Of a DNA stretch of 8,414 bases, positions 7,299 through 8,414 are shown in pieces (within the stretch, counting starts at the first letter, position 1; each line of letters opens with the position of its first letter). Source of the DNA: CAYWEP01 sp964457405 (GTDB taxonomy: Bacteria > Patescibacteriota > Microgenomatia > Levybacterales > UBA12049); NCBI GenBank assembly GCA_964457405.1, contig CAYWEP010000051.1:1-8414 (forward strand). The letters are read 5' to 3'. The notes beneath the pieces are model-generated. The model saw only the letters and a list, made by a program, of their open reading frames with translations. It ran no database searches and had not been told where the DNA came from. The translations under genes and the position numbers were made by a program.

Positions 7299-7345
7299 AG
7301 AAATGGATAGGAATTGGAACGGGATTACTCAGAATGGCTAGGTCT

Positions 7346-7456
7346 GTAAATTTGCAACGAAATTTTACACCTAAAATTGCAAGAATTTTACTGTATTAGC
7401 CTCAAAAGTGTAAAATTCCTGCAAATAAAACAGTAAAATAATCGTGCAAATTTACG
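7346..7456. repeat. Left cluster of four TTGCA-type motifs forming a large imperfect palindrome
   Basis: Two motifs of about 24 bases run forward (7347-7370 and 7372-7395) and two run reversed (7408-7427 and 7430-7456). Exact inverted matches tie them together: GTAAATTTGCA (7346-7356) with TGCAAATTTAC (7445-7455); AATTTTACAC (7361-7370) with GTGTAAAATT (7408-7417); and ATTTTACTGT (7385-7394) with ACAGTAAAAT (7430-7439). The forward motif reads roughly TAAATTTGCA, 2-4 variable bases, AATTTTAC. The two TTGCA cores in each orientation are 25 bases apart. A diverged copy lies on the other side of the 206-residue gene. It could be an operator array, a folded recombination site or a small non-autonomous element; the sequence does not decide. 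Confidence 0.75.
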
Positions 7457-7503
7457 TCTGCGTCAAAATCGAACCAAATTCCCTGTTACAGCCATGTCAA
7501 GAT

Positions 7504-7526
7504 AGCGATTTGATGCTAGAATCGCT
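7504..7526. promoter_or_regulatory. Operator-like hairpin upstream of the rightward promoter
   Basis: AGCGATT (7504-7510) and AATCGCT (7520-7526) are perfect inverted 7-mers around a 9-base centre. They reach the expected -35 position of the rightward promoter. No T-run follows, so it is not a terminator; a repressor or activator site is possible. Confidence 0.4.
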
Positions 7527-7543
7527 GCTGTCTTCGAGACGTG

Positions 7544-7552
7544 TGGTATAGT
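7544..7552 (+). promoter_or_regulatory. Extended -10 promoter for the 206-residue gene
   Basis: TGG followed by TATAGT (7547-7552) forms an extended -10 element, five of six bases matching TATAAT. No convincing -35 box lies 16-18 bases upstream. Transcription would begin near 7559, only about four bases before the ATG at 7563, so the mRNA may be effectively leaderless. Confidence 0.5.
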
Positions 7553-7562
7553 AAAATTACTT

Positions 7563-8183
7563 ATGCAAGAAAGGAATACCGGATGGCGCCCGGCCGACCC
7601 CCAGCCGTTTGGCGGGGGGATCAATAAGCCGCCGTCCCGGCCACCGGAGATCGCGCACCCGCCGCCTGATCCCTGCCCAGAGGCCGCGATGAACCGATCA
7701 TCGGCACAGGCGGAGGAGCCAATGCGACAAGAGGGAGCAGGGAGTTCTTTCCCCGCCTCGGATGCCTTCTTCGCCGCGTTGCTCGAAGCCCTGCAAGACC
7801 CGAATGCAGCACGAAAAGACCCTGACCTCGACGCAAGGATGGGCCAATTGTATGACGAGATGGATCGGGAAACGAATGCGATACTCGAGCGCAATCGGCA
7901 GCGCGTCCGCGCTTACCGCATGAGTGAGGAGCAATCTTCTATAGAAGAATCGCCGGAGATCACACGTCTGAGTGAATTCAGAGACGGATCGACCAGGCAA
8001 AACATGTCGATCGGGATGAGAGGAGAGATTCTCCAGGCTGTGAACGCTGTGAACATCGTGGTGTGGTCGGCTGTGACTAGTTTGAATATTGCTGCTGGAA
8101 ATGAAAGGGCAGCGCTCATTACTACGGGAATCACTGGCGCATCAGGAATTTATGCTGTCCTCACAATAGGAAGAAACCGGTAG
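7563..8183 (+). CDS. Uncharacterised GC-rich protein with two C-terminal membrane helices
   Basis: I do not recognise this 206-residue protein. Residues 1-60 are Pro/Gly/Ala-rich and probably disordered. Residues 65-120 look helical and charged (DAFFAALLEALQ, later LDARMGQLYDEMDRETNAIL). Two short hydrophobic helices (about 156-178 and 183-202) end the protein, so the N-terminal part is probably cytoplasmic and tethered by a hairpin anchor. The frame is supported by strong G/C preference at third positions, especially in the first 45 codons. The DNA is about 63-72% GC across 7621-7800, against about 42% in a sampled part of the pil genes, which suggests foreign origin. There is no Shine-Dalgarno site before 7563, and the -10 element makes a leaderless start plausible. 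A downstream ATG at 7689 (Met43, after AGAGG) would remove the Pro-rich part. It is flanked on both sides by related inverted-repeat clusters. Confidence 0.65.
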   Translation: MQERNTGWRPADPQPFGGGINKPPSRPPEIAHPPPDPCPEAAMNRSSAQAEEPMRQEGAGSSFPASDAFFAALLEALQDPNAARKDPDLDARMGQLYDEMDRETNAILERNRQRVRAYRMSEEQSSIEESPEITRLSEFRDGSTRQNMSIGMRGEILQAVNAVNIVVWSAVTSLNIAAGNERAALITTGITGASGIYAVLTIGRNR

Positions 8184-8185
8184 TA

Positions 8186-8283
8186 TAAATTTGCACGAAA
8201 TATCTCACATCCTCTAGCCTCATTTTTGCACCAGTATTTTTCAACTGAAGCTAATTAGTGCAAAAAACTTCGTGCAAACTTAC
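8186..8283. repeat. Right cluster of TTGCA-type inverted motifs, diverged copy of the left cluster
   Basis: It begins three bases after the stop of the 206-residue gene. The outer inverted pair is TTTGCACGAA (8190-8199) with TTCGTGCAAA (8269-8278), and the inner pair is TTTTTGCAC (8223-8231) with GTGCAAAAA (8258-8266). The 8-bp palindrome CTAATTAG lies at 8251-8258. The right end TCGTGCAAACTTAC (8270-8283) matches 13 of 14 bases of the left cluster end (7442-7455). The left end TAAATTTGCACGAAAT (8186-8201) matches 7347-7363 apart from one inserted base. The second motifs of both clusters also end in ACTG. A further TGCAA at 8290-8294 overlaps the next start codon. Confidence 0.7.
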
Positions 8284-8286
8284 AAT
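8258..8286 (+). promoter_or_regulatory. Probable promoter and autoregulatory region of the antitoxin gene
   Basis: TACAAT (8281-8286) matches the -10 consensus at five of six positions. Seventeen bases upstream is a weak -35, GTGCAA (8258-8263). The start of transcription would fall at about 8293, one base before the ATG, implying a leaderless mRNA. TGCAA repeats sit on the -35 (8259), in the spacer (8273) and on the start codon (8290). This is the arrangement expected if the antitoxin binds here and represses itself, as is known for Phd/YefM proteins. Confidence 0.5.
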
Positions 8287-8293
8287 CAGTGCA

Positions 8294-8414
8294 ATGAAGA
8301 CAGTGAGCGCAAAATACGCTCGGCAAAACTTTTCTGAGATCTTAAACGAAGTTCATTTCGGCCGCAAGAAAATCCTTATTACCCGCTCCGGAAAGCCGAT
8401 GGTAATTTTGGTAA
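8294..8414 (+). CDS. Phd/YefM-family type II antitoxin, N-terminal part (cut by right edge)
   Basis: The ATG at 8294 opens a frame of 40 complete codons to the window end. The translation has the Phd/YefM N-terminal signature: MKTVSAKYARQNFSEILNEV (1-20), then KKILITRSGKPMVILV (25-40). This is the dimerising DNA-binding domain that recognises operator palindromes; the missing C-terminal part would neutralise the toxin. In this family the partner toxin gene (RelE/ParE, Doc or VapC-like) usually follows directly, so it should lie just beyond the window. The TGCAA-containing repeats overlapping its promoter are candidate operators. The start is supported by full alignment of the family motif from residue 1. 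Confidence 0.9.
   Translation, partial: MKTVSAKYARQNFSEILNEVHFGRKKILITRSGKPMVILV

Larger units (their letters stand above)
7234..7562. other. Divergent intergenic region between the pil operon and the 206-residue gene
   Basis: These 329 bases have no plausible gene. They are AT-rich and hold, from left to right, the pil operon leader with a small CCTAT/ATAGG hairpin (7245-7260), the pil promoter, a 111-bp cluster of inverted TTGCA motifs, an AGCGATT/AATCGCT hairpin, a small GTCT/AGAC hairpin (7530-7540), and an extended -10 promoter facing right. Confidence 0.8.

Noticed and set aside
7346..7456. CRISPR-like array of repeated ~24-base motifs
   Set aside because: The motifs alternate in orientation, are degenerate and touch each other without unique spacers of constant length. 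No cas gene is nearby.
7463..7894. Minus-strand open frame of 143 codons antisense to the 206-residue gene
   Set aside because: Its translation is rich in Ser, Arg, Ala and Cys without hydrophobic or domain pattern. It is explained by GC-biased third positions of the plus-strand gene and has no promoter or ribosome site.
7346..8283. Classical integron attC sites
   Set aside because: The conserved RYYYAAC and GTTRRRY core sites are not found at the cluster ends, and no integrase gene is in the window. Only the general layout is similar.
1..8414. tRNA, rRNA, riboswitch or transposase genes
   Set aside because: No cloverleaf, conserved rRNA segment, known riboswitch core or transposase-like protein was recognised on either strand.

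Overview
The window looks like part of a small, gene-dense bacterial genome, most likely from the Candidate Phyla Radiation (Patescibacteria, perhaps Microgenomates-like). This is inferred from four things: seven leftward genes packed almost without gaps, mostly lacking Shine-Dalgarno sites; a minimal PilN/PilO pair; tandem GT-C glycosyltransferases carrying an HPDER motif; and threonine/proline-rich surface proteins. No rRNA or marker protein is present to confirm it.

Region 1 (1-7233, minus strand) is one continuous operon. It starts from a good sigma70-type promoter at 7270-7298 and reads pilN-like, pilO-like, a 122-residue membrane-anchored Pro/Thr/Ser-rich protein, a 474-residue two-anchor surface protein (FnIII-like, carboxypeptidase-regulatory-like and Ig-like domains plus a PTS-rich stalk), a 443-residue FAD-dependent amine-oxidase-like oxidoreductase, and two tandem paralogous GT39/PMT_2-type glycosyltransferases. 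The second glycosyltransferase runs off the left edge after 422 residues. Neighbouring genes overlap by 4, 11 or 17 bases or are 3 bases apart, so translation is probably coupled. The gene order suggests that pilus inner-membrane assembly, a surface or pilus-associated protein, and lipid-linked-sugar glycosylation are expressed together. The link to glycosylation of the PTS-rich proteins is inference.

Two of the operon's coding sequences contain compact GC-rich hairpins translated in frame (2646-2689 and 4116-4147). They look like small palindromic elements that inserted into genes without breaking them.

Region 2 (7234-7562) is a 329-base divergent intergenic region. It holds the pil operon promoter, a 111-bp cluster of four related TTGCA-centred motifs arranged as a large inverted repeat (7346-7456), two small hairpins, and an extended -10 promoter for the rightward gene.

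Region 3 (7563-8414, plus strand) holds a strikingly GC-rich gene for an unrecognised 206-residue protein with two C-terminal membrane helices. It is followed directly by a second, diverged copy of the TTGCA inverted-repeat cluster (8186-8283), then by the 5' end of a Phd/YefM-family antitoxin gene cut by the right edge. The composition shift, together with related palindromic clusters on both sides, makes the 206-residue gene look like an acquired cassette; alternatively the clusters are operators of one regulator. This is the least explained part of the window.
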